This document shows positions 27,407 to 36,456 of a stretch of 64,000 bases of DNA, in pieces. The position numbers and the translations under genes are program-made. The notes under the pieces were generated by a model. The model worked only from the letters and a program-made list of their open reading frames with translations. It was not told the DNA's origin and did not search any database. This DNA is from REEB506 sp040381035. Lineage in GTDB: Bacteria > Pseudomonadota > Alphaproteobacteria > Caulobacterales > Aquidulcibacteraceae. Where the stretch lies: contig JBEIHY010000006.1 of assembly GCA_040381035.1 (NCBI GenBank), positions 7,315 to 71,314 on the forward strand. The letters run 5' to 3'. Numbering within the stretch: the stretch's first letter is position 1; the number at the start of each line of letters is the position of its first letter.

Positions 27407-28841
27407 CATTCTGCGCGGGGCGCCGGCTGAACTGCGTCGCCTGCTCAATACCGCCACGTTCCGTTTGGCCATGGCGCAAGCGGCGATGTTTGCCCTGTTT
27501 GCGGCCGTGCTGTTGGTGGCGGTGTACTCCACCACTGCCGGCCAATTGCAGCGCGACGCAGACGAGGCGGTGGACGCGGAGTTTACCGTTTTGGCGCAGC
27601 TCTACAGCGAAGGCGGCATGCGCCGACTGAACGAAGACGTGATCACCCGCATGGAAGAAGGCGGCGCCGGTCTTTATGTGCTGGCCGACCAGGACGGCGA
27701 AGTGATGACCGGCAGCTTTGATCGCTTGCCGCAATGGCCGACGACGGAAAGCCAACGGGTGTTTTTCCGGTTCGATCAGAAGCTGGAGGATGGCCGCTCG
27801 GTGCGCAAACATGCGCGCGGGCGCGTTGGCCGGTTGCTGAATGGCCCGATCCTGCTGGTCGCACGCGACATGGGCGACGCCAATGCGATCGTCAGCCGGA
27901 TGTCCGGCGCGATCTGGTGGGGCGCGCTTGCCGGTCTCGGATTTTCACTGGCGGCCGGTTACGTCGCGAGCCGTCAGGCCGCGCGGCGCGCCGAGGCCCT
28001 GTCGCGCACGGCGCGCGATGTGATGGCCGGCGATTTGACGCGCCGGGCGCCGGTGCTTGGCGGCGGCGATGAGTTTGATCGCCTCGGCCAAGACATCAAC
28101 GCGATGCTGAGCCGCATTGAACGGCTGGTGCATTCCTCGCGCACCGCCGGCGACGCGATCGCCCATGATCTGAAAAGCCCGCTGACCCGGCTGAAGCTCA
28201 ATTTGGAGCAAGCTCTGGACCGCCAGCCCGATAGCGAGCGCGACCGTGAGGCTCTCCGCTATGCACTGGATGAAAGCGAGCAGGTGCTGACCACATTCGG
28301 CTCCATACTGCGGCTGGCGAAGGTTCAGGCGGCCGCCGGCTGGCGGTTCGAGGCGGTCGATTTCACCCGTATTGTTGAAAATTTGGTCGAGTTTCTCGGG
28401 CCTTTGATGGAAGAAGACGGCCTGACGCTTGAGGCTGACATTGCGGCCGATCTGAACGGCCGCGGCGACAATGGCTTGCTCACCCAGGCGCTGTCCAATC
28501 TGATCGAGAACGCGATCAAATACACACCGCCCGGCGGCCGGATCCGGGTTGAGGCCGGGCGGGCGTCCGCCGGGTTTGTGCGGTTGGCGGTAATCGACAG
28601 CGGACCAGGAGTGCCGGTTGGCGAGCGTGAGCGGGTGAAAGAGCGTTGGGTGCGGCTGGAAAGCGCCCGCACGACCCCGGGCGCCGGTTTGGGATTGAGC
28701 CTGGTGGATGCGGTTGCAGAATTGCACCAGGGCCAATTTTCACTGAGCGACGGATTGCAAGGGCCGGCCGGGCCTGGCTTGGAGGCGCGGCTGATCCTGC
28801 CGCTCGATCCAGCAGACATTGCCGCAAAGGCGCCGGCATGA
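27378..28841 (+). CDS. Sensor histidine kinase
   Basis: About 487 residues from a GTG at 27378, which overlaps the regulator gene by 29 bases; an ATG at 27471 is the alternative. Layout: first membrane segment (FRLAMAQAAMFALFAAVLLV), a periplasmic domain, second segment (GALAGLGFSLAAGYVAS), HAMP, HisKA with DAIAHDLKSPLTRLK, and HATPase with N box (LIENAIKY), DSGPGV and GAGLGLSLV. It is coupled to glnE by an ATGA overlap. The signal is unknown; adjacency to the protease suggests periplasmic stress (inferred). Confidence 0.92.
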   Translation: MGRVIVWKRDILRGAPAELRRLLNTATFRLAMAQAAMFALFAAVLLVAVYSTTAGQLQRDADEAVDAEFTVLAQLYSEGGMRRLNEDVITRMEEGGAGLYVLADQDGEVMTGSFDRLPQWPTTESQRVFFRFDQKLEDGRSVRKHARGRVGRLLNGPILLVARDMGDANAIVSRMSGAIWWGALAGLGFSLAAGYVASRQAARRAEALSRTARDVMAGDLTRRAPVLGGGDEFDRLGQDINAMLSRIERLVHSSRTAGDAIAHDLKSPLTRLKLNLEQALDRQPDSERDREALRYALDESEQVLTTFGSILRLAKVQAAAGWRFEAVDFTRIVENLVEFLGPLMEEDGLTLEADIAADLNGRGDNGLLTQALSNLIENAIKYTPPGGRIRVEAGRASAGFVRLAVIDSGPGVPVGERERVKERWVRLESARTTPGAGLGLSLVDAVAELHQGQFSLSDGLQGPAGPGLEARLILPLDPADIAAKAPA

Positions 28842-31624
28842 GCGGCGCAATCTCTCCTGTCGGCGCTGATTGGCCAGCCGTTATTGAATCGGCTTGCACT
28901 CATGCCCCCTATCTTTCCCGGTTGTGCGCGCGTTTTCCCGATACGCTCGATCGTCTGTGTTCGGACGGCCCGGTTGCGGCGTTTCGGGCGACGTGTGCGC
29001 ACCTGGAAAACGCGGCCGCCTTGCCCCAGGCCGACGCCATGGCGCAGATGCGCAAAGCCAAAGGCCAAATGCATCTGACCGTTGCCTTGGCCGATCTTGC
29101 CGGGCGTTGGGGGCTGGATGAGGTGACGCGGGCATTGTCTGATTTTGCTGACCAGGCCATGAAGACCGCGGTTGGCGTGATCGCGCGCGATCTGGCGGCA
29201 AGCGGCGATCTCTTGGCTGGCGATGATCCCGCCCGCGGCCCTATTCCCGGCCTGATCTTGATCGCCATGGGCAAGCATGGCGCCTTCGAGCTGAACTATT
29301 CCAGCGATATCGACGTGACCGTTTTTTACGATCGCAGCCTGTTGGCGACGCCGCCGGGTCGCGAGGCGGGCCGGCTTGGCGTGCGCATCGCCCAGTTGCT
29401 GGTCAAGCTGCTCGAAGAGCAAACGGCGGATGGCTATGTATTTCGCACCGATCTGCGCCTACGCCCCGATCCCGGCTCAACGCCGCCGGCGGTCTCAACG
29501 GCGTCTGCGGAGCACTATTATCAGACGCTCGGGCAAAACTGGGAGCGCGCGGCCTTCATCAAGGCGCGCGTTTGCGCCGGCGATCCGATCGCTGGCGCGG
29601 AATTCCTTGCCGGGCTGCAGAGCTTCATCTGGCGCCGCCACCTCGATTACGCAGCGATTGCCGATGTCCATTCCATCAAACGCCAAATCCGCAGCGTGAA
29701 ACAGTCTGCCGACCTCGACGAGCCGGTGTTTGACGTCAAGCTTGGCCGTGGCGGGATCCGCGATATTGAGCTTTTTGCCCAAACCCAGCAGCTCATTCTG
29801 GGCGGGCGCATCAGTGCTTTGCGCGCCCAAACCACCCGCGGCGCACTTTTGGCTTTGTCCGAACACGGACGAGTGGATGGCGCCGATCGGGCAATTCTGG
29901 ACGCCGCCTACGAATTCTTGCGCGGCGTTGAACACCGCATCCAGATGCGGGCTGATGAGCAAACCCACAAAACCCCTTCCGATCCTGCCGCCCGCGCCGA
30001 TCTTGCGGCCCTGTGCGGTTTTGGCGATCTTGCCGCGTTTGACGCGGCTCTGATTGCGGTTCGCCAACGGGTCGCCGTTATTGATCGCGCGCTGTTTCCC
30101 GATGACGAAAGCCTCGCCGACCCGCTTGGCAGTCTGGTGTTCACCGGCGTTGAAGACGATCCCGACACGCTCGCCACCCTGCGCGAGCTTGGCTATCAGA
30201 AACCGGAAGCGGTCACTGCGGCAGTGCGCGGCTGGCATCATGGCCGGGTGCGGGCCATGCGCTCAGAGCGCGCCCGCGAATTGCTTACCGTCTTGACGCC
30301 GGCAATGCTGCGCGCAATTGCCGCCAGCGGCGCCCCGGATGCGGCGTTCCAGCGCTTTGCCGATTTCTTTGCGGCGTTGCCGGCAGGTGTGCAAACGCTG
30401 TCTTTGTTCAAAGCCCATCCGCGCCTTGTTGCGGATTTGTCGGCCGCGTTTGCGGTTGCGCCGCGGCTGGCGGCTTTGGTCGGACGTCGGCCTGCGTTGC
30501 TCGACGCGATGATGGATTCCGGCTTTGAGCGGCCGCTGGCCGATGATCCGCCGGATCAGCGCGCCAACGCCATGCGCGCAGCGGTTGGCGCCGCCGGTGG
30601 GTTTGAAGCGGCCCTGAATACGGTGCGGCGTCTGCAGCGCGAAGAAGCGTTTCGCATCGATTGGCAAACCTTGTCCGGGCGCGCGCCGCCTGAGGCGGCG
30701 GGCGCTTCCCATGCCGATCTGGCGGAAGCCTGCCTGCAGGCTTTGGCGCAAGCTGCAGCGGATGAAACGGCGTGTCGCATCGGACCAGCGCCGGGTGCTT
30801 TCACCGTGCTTGCTTTGGGCAAGTTTGGCGGGCGCGAATTGGCCCAAGGGTCAGACCTCGACATCATGGTTGTCTATGACGCGCCAGACGGCGCCGGCGC
30901 GGATTATTTCACGCGGCTAACCCAGCGCCTGATCGCAGCCCTTTCGGCGCCGACCGAAGAGGGTTTGCTTTATGAAGTCGATATGCAGTTGCGGCCCTCC
31001 GGGTCGAAAGGGCCTGTGGCGGTCTCCAAGCGGGCGTTTGAGCGCTACTATGCAGATGAAGCCTGGACCTGGGAATTGCTGGCGCTCACTCGGTTGCGGG
31101 CTGTGGCCGGCGATCCGGCTTTGGGCAATGAGATCGAAGCCTTGGCGCGGGCGCGTTTAGCGCGGCCCATGGATCGGGCCAAGATTTTCGCCGATGTCGC
31201 GGCCATGCGCGCGCGCATGGACAAAGAGCGCCCCGCCAAGGGCCGTTGGGATCTGAAACTGTATCCGGGCGGTTTTGTCGATGTAGAGTTTATCGCCCAG
31301 GCCATGCAATTGGTCACCGCCGCCCGCGCGCCGGAAGTCTTGCACCCCAATACCAGTGTTGCGCTGGCTGGATTGACCGCCGCTGGCGCCCTGGCCTGGG
31401 AAGATGCAGAGCCGCTTCTGGCGGGCTGGCGGCTTTATTCGCAACTGCAACAATGGTTGCGCATCGTCTGGGAGGGGCAATTCCAGCCGGAAGCGGTCGG
31501 CGAGGCCGTCCGCCTGCGCCTCGCGCGGGCGTTGCGGCGCAGCGACTTTACCGCGCTTGAACACGAACTCGCCGCACGTCAGGACGCCTGCCGGGCGAGA
31601 TTTGCGGCGATTCTCCTTAGTTAA
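28838..31624 (+). CDS. glnE: Bifunctional glutamine synthetase adenylyltransferase/deadenylase
   Basis: Adds or removes AMP on glutamine synthetase in response to PII, setting nitrogen assimilation. About 928 residues from the ATG at 28838; a longer frame to 28646 is overlapped by the kinase gene. Both nucleotidyltransferase domains show the family motif: GKHGAFELNYSSDID near residue 145 (deadenylase half) and GKFGGRELAQGSDLDI near residue 660 (adenylase half). The kinase stop overlaps its start by 4 bases. The presence of GlnE implies a GlnA regulated by AMP elsewhere in the genome. Confidence 0.96.
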   Translation: MSGAISPVGADWPAVIESACTHAPYLSRLCARFPDTLDRLCSDGPVAAFRATCAHLENAAALPQADAMAQMRKAKGQMHLTVALADLAGRWGLDEVTRALSDFADQAMKTAVGVIARDLAASGDLLAGDDPARGPIPGLILIAMGKHGAFELNYSSDIDVTVFYDRSLLATPPGREAGRLGVRIAQLLVKLLEEQTADGYVFRTDLRLRPDPGSTPPAVSTASAEHYYQTLGQNWERAAFIKARVCAGDPIAGAEFLAGLQSFIWRRHLDYAAIADVHSIKRQIRSVKQSADLDEPVFDVKLGRGGIRDIELFAQTQQLILGGRISALRAQTTRGALLALSEHGRVDGADRAILDAAYEFLRGVEHRIQMRADEQTHKTPSDPAARADLAALCGFGDLAAFDAALIAVRQRVAVIDRALFPDDESLADPLGSLVFTGVEDDPDTLATLRELGYQKPEAVTAAVRGWHHGRVRAMRSERARELLTVLTPAMLRAIAASGAPDAAFQRFADFFAALPAGVQTLSLFKAHPRLVADLSAAFAVAPRLAALVGRRPALLDAMMDSGFERPLADDPPDQRANAMRAAVGAAGGFEAALNTVRRLQREEAFRIDWQTLSGRAPPEAAGASHADLAEACLQALAQAAADETACRIGPAPGAFTVLALGKFGGRELAQGSDLDIMVVYDAPDGAGADYFTRLTQRLIAALSAPTEEGLLYEVDMQLRPSGSKGPVAVSKRAFERYYADEAWTWELLALTRLRAVAGDPALGNEIEALARARLARPMDRAKIFADVAAMRARMDKERPAKGRWDLKLYPGGFVDVEFIAQAMQLVTAARAPEVLHPNTSVALAGLTAAGALAWEDAEPLLAGWRLYSQLQQWLRIVWEGQFQPEAVGEAVRLRLARALRRSDFTALEHELAARQDACRARFAAILLS

Positions 31625-31727
31625 TCGCCGCGCGACGGAAAATCCGTGGTCAGGCGTTGGATTAGCCAGCGTCGGTGCGCTACCGGCGGCGCGGGAGATT
31701 GCGTCATCCATGATGATCTGTTGAGAC

Positions 31728-32282
31728 TTGCGCGTGCGCGATCCGGATGTCGACCTGGTGCGCCGGACCGCCGCCGGCGACAATCGCGCCGCGGCGGCGC
31801 TGGTGGCGCGGCATTTGTCGCGGATCGCCGGGCTTGCCCGGCGGATGCTGAACGACGCCAGCGAGGCCGAAGACGTTGCCCAAGAAACCTTCCTGCGCGC
31901 CTGGAAAGCCGCGGCTGGCTGGCGCGAGGACGAAGCCTTGTTCTCGACCTGGTTGCATCGCGTCGCAACCAATCTATGCCTCGATCGTTTACGCCGACGG
32001 CGCGAACTACCGACCGAAGACGCCGGCGCCGCCTTGATCGACGAGACGCCGCAAGGCGATGCCCGGCTGGCGGCGGCCGAGCAGGGCGAGGCCGTGCGGG
32101 CAGCCCTCGATCGACTGCCGGAACGCCAGCGGGCCGCGATCATGCTGTGTCATTTTCAGGAGCTCGGCAATATCGAGGCGGCGGCGGCGTTGGAGATCAG
32201 CGTAGAAGCCCTAGAATCCTTGTTGTCACGTGGCCGGCGGGCGTTGCGCGCCACTCTCGCCGATCTTGGCGGCGCGTCATGA
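31728..32282 (+). CDS. ECF-family RNA polymerase sigma factor
   Basis: 184 residues. Region 2 carries the signature NDASEAEDVAQETFLRAW, and region 4 is LDRLPERQRAAIMLCHFQEL ending in LSRGRRALRATLA. The start may be the TTG at 31728 or the GTG at 31734. The downstream genes are a small membrane protein and a metal-sensor-like protein, the usual organisation of a sigma factor with its anti-sigma pair. The 103-base gap before it may hold an autoregulated promoter, but no sure consensus is visible. Confidence 0.92.
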   Translation: MRVRDPDVDLVRRTAAGDNRAAAALVARHLSRIAGLARRMLNDASEAEDVAQETFLRAWKAAAGWREDEALFSTWLHRVATNLCLDRLRRRRELPTEDAGAALIDETPQGDARLAAAEQGEAVRAALDRLPERQRAAIMLCHFQELGNIEAAAALEISVEALESLLSRGRRALRATLADLGGAS

Positions 32283-32298
32283 AGAGGAGGAAAGCGCA

Positions 32299-32694
32299 AT
32301 GATTGGCCTGCAACGCTTTGCCGATTTGGCCGCGGCTTATGGCGCCGATCTGGCGCGCTGGCCCGCAGCCGAGTGCGCCGGCGCCGCCGCCTTGATGGCC
32401 GCGCAGCCGCAAGAGACGGCCGCCATCCTGGCGCAGGCGCGTGCGCTTGACGCAGCACTTGATCTTCTCATTGCGCCCCCGCCAAGCGATCTCTTGGCGC
32501 GCCGCATTCTGCGGGCCGCGCCAAAGCCAAGGGGCGCCCCGGTGTGGGCCGCGATGGCGGCTTCCATGGTCATCGGCGTGCTGATCGGGTTCGGCGGCGT
32601 TCGCGCATGGGACGCAAGCGCGAGTATCGAGACGGCGATGAGCGAGGCGCTCGGCGGTGACGACGCCTGGCCTGTTATGGGGTTGGACGGATGA
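32299..32694 (+). CDS. Putative anti-sigma factor, membrane bound
   Basis: 131 residues starting at 32299 after a strong ribosome-binding site (GAGGAGG, 32284-32290). It begins with a short N-terminal domain (RFADLAAAYGADLARWP) and has one membrane segment around residue 83-103 (AAMAASMVIGVLIGFGGV). The position right after the ECF gene, and before the metal-sensor gene, is what supports an anti-sigma role; sequence alone does not identify the family. Confidence 0.65.
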   Translation: MIGLQRFADLAAAYGADLARWPAAECAGAAALMAAQPQETAAILAQARALDAALDLLIAPPPSDLLARRILRAAPKPRGAPVWAAMAASMVIGVLIGFGGVRAWDASASIETAMSEALGGDDAWPVMGLDG

Positions 32695-33269
32695 CAGACG
32701 ATCCTATCGCGGACCCGGTGCGGCGCGCTTTTCCATGGAAGTCTGTGGCAATTGCGGCGTTGGCGCTCAACCTGGTTTTGGTTGGGGCCAGTGTCGGCGC
32801 TTTGGCGGCCGGCGCGCGATTGTTGCCGCCGGGCATCCCGACGCCAGGCGGCGGGCCCGGCGGTGGCGGGGCAATGGCGCGTACGGTGCTGGAGGCCGTG
32901 CCCGAGGTCAAACGCCGTGAAGTGCGGGCGCTGCTGGGCGCGGGTGTGAAGGCGGCCGCTGCGGAGCGGCGCGCGGCGCGTGAGGCGCGGGTGGCGGCGT
33001 TCAAAACGGCGATGGCCGAACCTTATGATCCAAGCGCCGTGCGCGCGGCGTTCGCGCAAATGCGCGCAGCCGATGGCGCAGTTCTTGGCAAATTCGATGA
33101 CAGTCTGGTGCAGGCTCTTGGCCAATTGACGCCCTCTGAACGACGCGCGGCGATGGCGGAATTGGCGCGGCGCGCGATGAAGGGGCGCGGCGGGCTGCGC
33201 GGCGATCGTCCGGGTTCGGACCATCCGGGGCCGGGGCAGATGATCGCCCCCCAAGGGCCGCCGCCGTAA
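32691..33269 (+). CDS. Periplasmic heavy-metal sensor-like protein
   Basis: 192 residues with a membrane anchor near the N-terminus (SVAIAALALNLVLVGASVGAL), then a helical periplasmic domain rich in Ala and Arg (RREVRALLGAGVKAAAAERR) of the kind seen in CnrX/ZraP-type metal-resistance proteins. It overlaps the anti-sigma gene by 4 bases. In CnrYXH systems sigma factor, membrane anti-sigma and periplasmic sensor are encoded together; the analogy here is inferred. Metal ligands typical of CnrX (a His-rich end) are not evident. Confidence 0.7.
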   Translation: MTDDPIADPVRRAFPWKSVAIAALALNLVLVGASVGALAAGARLLPPGIPTPGGGPGGGGAMARTVLEAVPEVKRREVRALLGAGVKAAAAERRAAREARVAAFKTAMAEPYDPSAVRAAFAQMRAADGAVLGKFDDSLVQALGQLTPSERRAAMAELARRAMKGRGGLRGDRPGSDHPGPGQMIAPQGPPP

Positions 33270-33275
33270 TCGGGA

Positions 33276-35792
33276 TCAAGCGGCGTTGAGCAATTGCGGC
33301 TTGTCGGGGCCGGCTGTCGGGCGCGGTTGGCGCGGCAGAGTGATCGTCACAACGGTGCCTTTGCCGAGTTCGCTGTCCATCTTGAACACCCCGCCATGCA
33401 GCTGAACAAAGGTTCGCGTGAGCGCCAGGCCAAGCCCGGTGCCGCCGGTGGTGCGGGTATACTCGTTGTCGACCTGCTCAAACGGGCGGCCCAGTCGCGC
33501 GAGCGCCTCGGGGGGAATACCGCGACCCGTGTCGATCACTTGCATGACGATGCCGTCCTCAGTCGGGCGCGCGCGCACGCGCACCGCGCCAACTTCGGTA
33601 AACTTGAGCGCGTTGGATAGGAGGTTCAGCAGGATCTGCTTTACGGCGCGGTGATCGGCGATGATTTCGGGCAGATCAACGGCGTCAATCTCCAGTGCGA
33701 GCTTCTTGTCTTCCGCGCGCCGACGCATAAGGCGCACCGCTTGATCGATGGCCACCATCGGATCGAGCGGTTTGGGGGTGAGATTGAATTTGCCGGCTTC
33801 GACCTTGGCCATATCGAGGATGTCGTTGATCAGATCGAGCAGCAGATCGCCGCTGGCTTTGATGTCACGGGCATATTCGGCATATTTGGGGTGGCCGATC
33901 GGGCCGAAGAACTGATTTGCGAGCACTTCGGAAAAACCATTGATGGCGTTGAGCGGTGTGCGCAGTTCATGGCTCATATTGGCCAGAAAGGCGGTCTTTG
34001 CGCGGCTCGCTTCTTCGGCGCGCAGCTTTTCGGCTTCGTATTTCTTCTTCAGTTCCTTCTCGCGGCCTTCGGAGCGTTCGATCTCTTCATACGCACGTCG
34101 AACGCGGCTTTCCTTGGCGGCGAGTTCTTCGGCCTGGCGCTTCAGGCGCGTGATGTCGAGGCCCAGCAAAATGACGCCGCCTTCGGCGGTCGGGCGCTCA
34201 ACAAGGTGCAACCACTGGCCATTTCTGAGTTCCAGTTCACGCGCCTGCGGGTCTTCGCGTTCGTGATCTTCACGGCTGATCTCACGGCTGGCGGCCTCCA
34301 TCAGCGCACCATAAGGCGCCCCGCGGCGCAGGACATCGCGCCCCAAATGGAAGGTTTTGGAGAAAGCGGCATTGCACGTGATCAGGCGGCGGCGGGCGTC
34401 AAACAGCGCAAACGGGCCGGTGAAACCCTCAATCGCTTCCTGCAGGCGCCGTTGCATCGCGACGGACTTCATTTCCGCCTCGCGCCGCGGCGTGGCGTCC
34501 AGCGCGGTGCCGACCATGACTTTCCCGGCGCCGCTCTGTTCATCCTCGACCATTACGCCGCGCAATTCCACCCAGTGCAAAGCGTCGTCGCGCTGGACGC
34601 GGAAGCTAACCTCCAAAGCCCCGGTCTGGCCGGCTTGGATGAGGGCAGTGTGAAAGGCGGCGCGGTCTTCATCTGCGGCAAGGCCGACGAAGTCTCGAAT
34701 GCTCAACACAGGGGCGCTCGCACCAAGCATGGCTTGTAAGCGTTTGGACAGCTCCACGGAGTTTTCGGCCCGCCGCAATGTCCAAACGCCAGCCCGGGCG
34801 CCGTCCACGGCGAGGCGGAAATGCCGCTGCGCGCGCTCCAAACTGTCTTCAGCGAGCTCAGCGCGCCGCGCATGCGTGCGGGTGCGCAAGCTTATTGCCA
34901 GAAGCGCGGCCAGCGCCGGGGCGCCCAAGGTGGTCGCATAACTCAGCGCGAGGAGGGCGAGCTCGATCCAGGAATGGCCGGCCGGCTGAACCGCATAAGC
35001 GCGAAAGCCGCCCGTGATATTTGCAAATCCAATGGCCAGTTTGGCGCCGTCGCGGCTGTATCCCAAAGCATGGCGGCCATCGCCTGCCGGCGGTGCAGCG
35101 CCAAGCCCGTAGCGCGCCTGAGCGGTGTCGGCCGACTTTTCTTCACCCAGCACGACGCCTTCAGCATCAGTGATCAGGATCGATTCGCCGGCCGCCTGCC
35201 GAATGGCATCGCTATCCAAAGCACTGACCAGAACTTGTCCGCCGGGCAGTTTGCGCGTCAGAACAGGCGCGCCCGGTTTGTTGGGGGCGGCAAACACCAG
35301 ACCAGACCAGGCAAGATCGGCGCGGCCATGGCCGAAGCTGTTGCGCATCAGGGCCTCCGGCGCTGCGCCACGCTGTGCGATCAAAGCGCCGTCGCGGTCG
35401 AAGGCGGCGACTGCGATCACGGCGCCAGCGCGACCGGCCGCAGCCAGTGCACCGCCGGATTCGCCGTTCAATCCAATGCGGGCTGCGGCTTCAGACGCCG
35501 CCGCCAACGCGCCCCAGGCTTCAAGGATTGGTGCATTGGCGCGCTCAGCCCCAAGGGCAGCAGCTAAGGCCGCGCGCTCCAGACTGACGCCGAGTTGCTG
35601 ACGGCGTTCGCTTTCCACGCGCCAGGCCAGACCGGCGAAGAACAGCACCAAAAGGGCGGCGACCAGACCATAAGTGAGCCCCGGCGTCGCAGGGCGATCA
35701 ACGGCCACGGCCACAGCCTCGGCTGAACTCGGCGCGGCGGCGCCCGCCGGTTCAACCCGGTAGATATGCGGTTTTTCCCGCCTTTCAGTCAC
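33276..35792 (-). CDS. PAS-domain sensor histidine kinase, PleC/DivJ-like
   Basis: 838 residues. Membrane segments lie near residues 38-58 and 278-302, with a periplasmic sensor region between. Two PAS-like domains follow (residues about 325-440 and 455-560), a short coiled coil (RVRRAYEEIERSEGREKEL), the HisKA box (FLANMSHELRTPLNAINGF), and HATPase with LLSNALKF, DTGRGI and GGTGLGLAL. The HisKA and the following GFSEVLANQFFGPIG region resemble the Caulobacter cell-fate kinases PleC and DivJ. It lies downstream of the regulator and EAL genes on the same strand. Its ligand is unknown. Confidence 0.9.
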   Translation of the reverse strand: MTERREKPHIYRVEPAGAAAPSSAEAVAVAVDRPATPGLTYGLVAALLVLFFAGLAWRVESERRQQLGVSLERAALAAALGAERANAPILEAWGALAAASEAAARIGLNGESGGALAAAGRAGAVIAVAAFDRDGALIAQRGAAPEALMRNSFGHGRADLAWSGLVFAAPNKPGAPVLTRKLPGGQVLVSALDSDAIRQAAGESILITDAEGVVLGEEKSADTAQARYGLGAAPPAGDGRHALGYSRDGAKLAIGFANITGGFRAYAVQPAGHSWIELALLALSYATTLGAPALAALLAISLRTRTHARRAELAEDSLERAQRHFRLAVDGARAGVWTLRRAENSVELSKRLQAMLGASAPVLSIRDFVGLAADEDRAAFHTALIQAGQTGALEVSFRVQRDDALHWVELRGVMVEDEQSGAGKVMVGTALDATPRREAEMKSVAMQRRLQEAIEGFTGPFALFDARRRLITCNAAFSKTFHLGRDVLRRGAPYGALMEAASREISREDHEREDPQARELELRNGQWLHLVERPTAEGGVILLGLDITRLKRQAEELAAKESRVRRAYEEIERSEGREKELKKKYEAEKLRAEEASRAKTAFLANMSHELRTPLNAINGFSEVLANQFFGPIGHPKYAEYARDIKASGDLLLDLINDILDMAKVEAGKFNLTPKPLDPMVAIDQAVRLMRRRAEDKKLALEIDAVDLPEIIADHRAVKQILLNLLSNALKFTEVGAVRVRARPTEDGIVMQVIDTGRGIPPEALARLGRPFEQVDNEYTRTTGGTGLGLALTRTFVQLHGGVFKMDSELGKGTVVTITLPRQPRPTAGPDKPQLLNAA

Positions 35793-35886
35793 AGCTGTCA
35801 GCCCTTCCGCTGTTTCGATCCGGTGCGCCGTCAGCGGCGTCTGTTCGGGTGCGAATCAAGCAAGAGCCAAACTATTAGCCGGTTGG

Positions 35887-36456
35887 TTAAGCCGTCGTCG
35901 AGGCTTGGGTGTGCATTGTCCCCAGCAAGTTCAGCGCGAAGATCCAGGGTCTGGCGACTTGCGCCGTTCTGCGCCGTTCTGCGCCGCTATGCGTGGACCC
36001 CCGGTGGCGGCGGCGGTCGGGGCCGAAATAGCTGCCGGTCTTGACAAACTTGCGCGGTGAATTGGCCACAGCCACGATCTTGCGATAGAGATCGAGTGCG
36101 GTGACCGGCTTGCAGCAGAACTCTGTGACACCGGCGTCGCGGGCGGCCATAACCCGGGACCGTTCCGAGTGCGCGGTCAGCATGATGATCGGCACATAAT
36201 GGTTGGGGCTGTCCTTGGCGGTGCGCACCAGCTTGATGAAATCCAAACCGTCGAGCAGGTTCATCTGATAGTCGACGATGATCAGATCGACGCCGTCGTG
36301 CTTGACGCTGTTGAAGGCTTCGGCGGCGTCGTGCGCTTCATAGAAGTCTTTCGCGCCGAAGCCGCGCATAATCACGCGGACGATGTTAATCATGTGCTGA
36401 TTGTCGTCCACAATCAGTGTTCGCAGCCGCTCAAAGGACCGGTTGTCCATGTTCAA
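35887..36456 (-). CDS. CheY-like response regulator with a C-terminal tail
   Basis: 189 residues. Residues 10-130 are a complete receiver domain: DD at 17-18, phospho-acceptor D62 (LIIVDYQM), Thr and Lys in MLTAHSE and CCKPVTA. The tail is basic and contains SYFGPDRRRH and GAERRRTAQ, a repeated G-P/A-x-RRR motif common in such proteins, and has no DNA-binding domain. The coding DNA for the tail contains short tandem copies of tctgcgccgt near 35965. It overlaps the EAL gene by 4 bases and likely signals by protein contact. Confidence 0.88.
   Translation of the reverse strand: MNMDNRSFERLRTLIVDDNQHMINIVRVIMRGFGAKDFYEAHDAAEAFNSVKHDGVDLIIVDYQMNLLDGLDFIKLVRTAKDSPNHYVPIIMLTAHSERSRVMAARDAGVTEFCCKPVTALDLYRKIVAVANSPRKFVKTGSYFGPDRRRHRGSTHSGAERRRTAQVARPWIFALNLLGTMHTQASTTA

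Noticed and set aside
35870..35892. CtrA-type motif (TTAG ... GGTTAAG) upstream of the PAS kinase
   Set aside because: Half-site spacing is 8 rather than the 7 bases of TTAA-N7-TTAA, and one half-site lies in the regulator's stop codon; chance match likely.
35955..35990. Short tandem repeats of tctgcgccgt
   Set aside because: They lie in the coding region for the Arg-rich tail of the CheY-like regulator and are explained by the repeated RRR motif.
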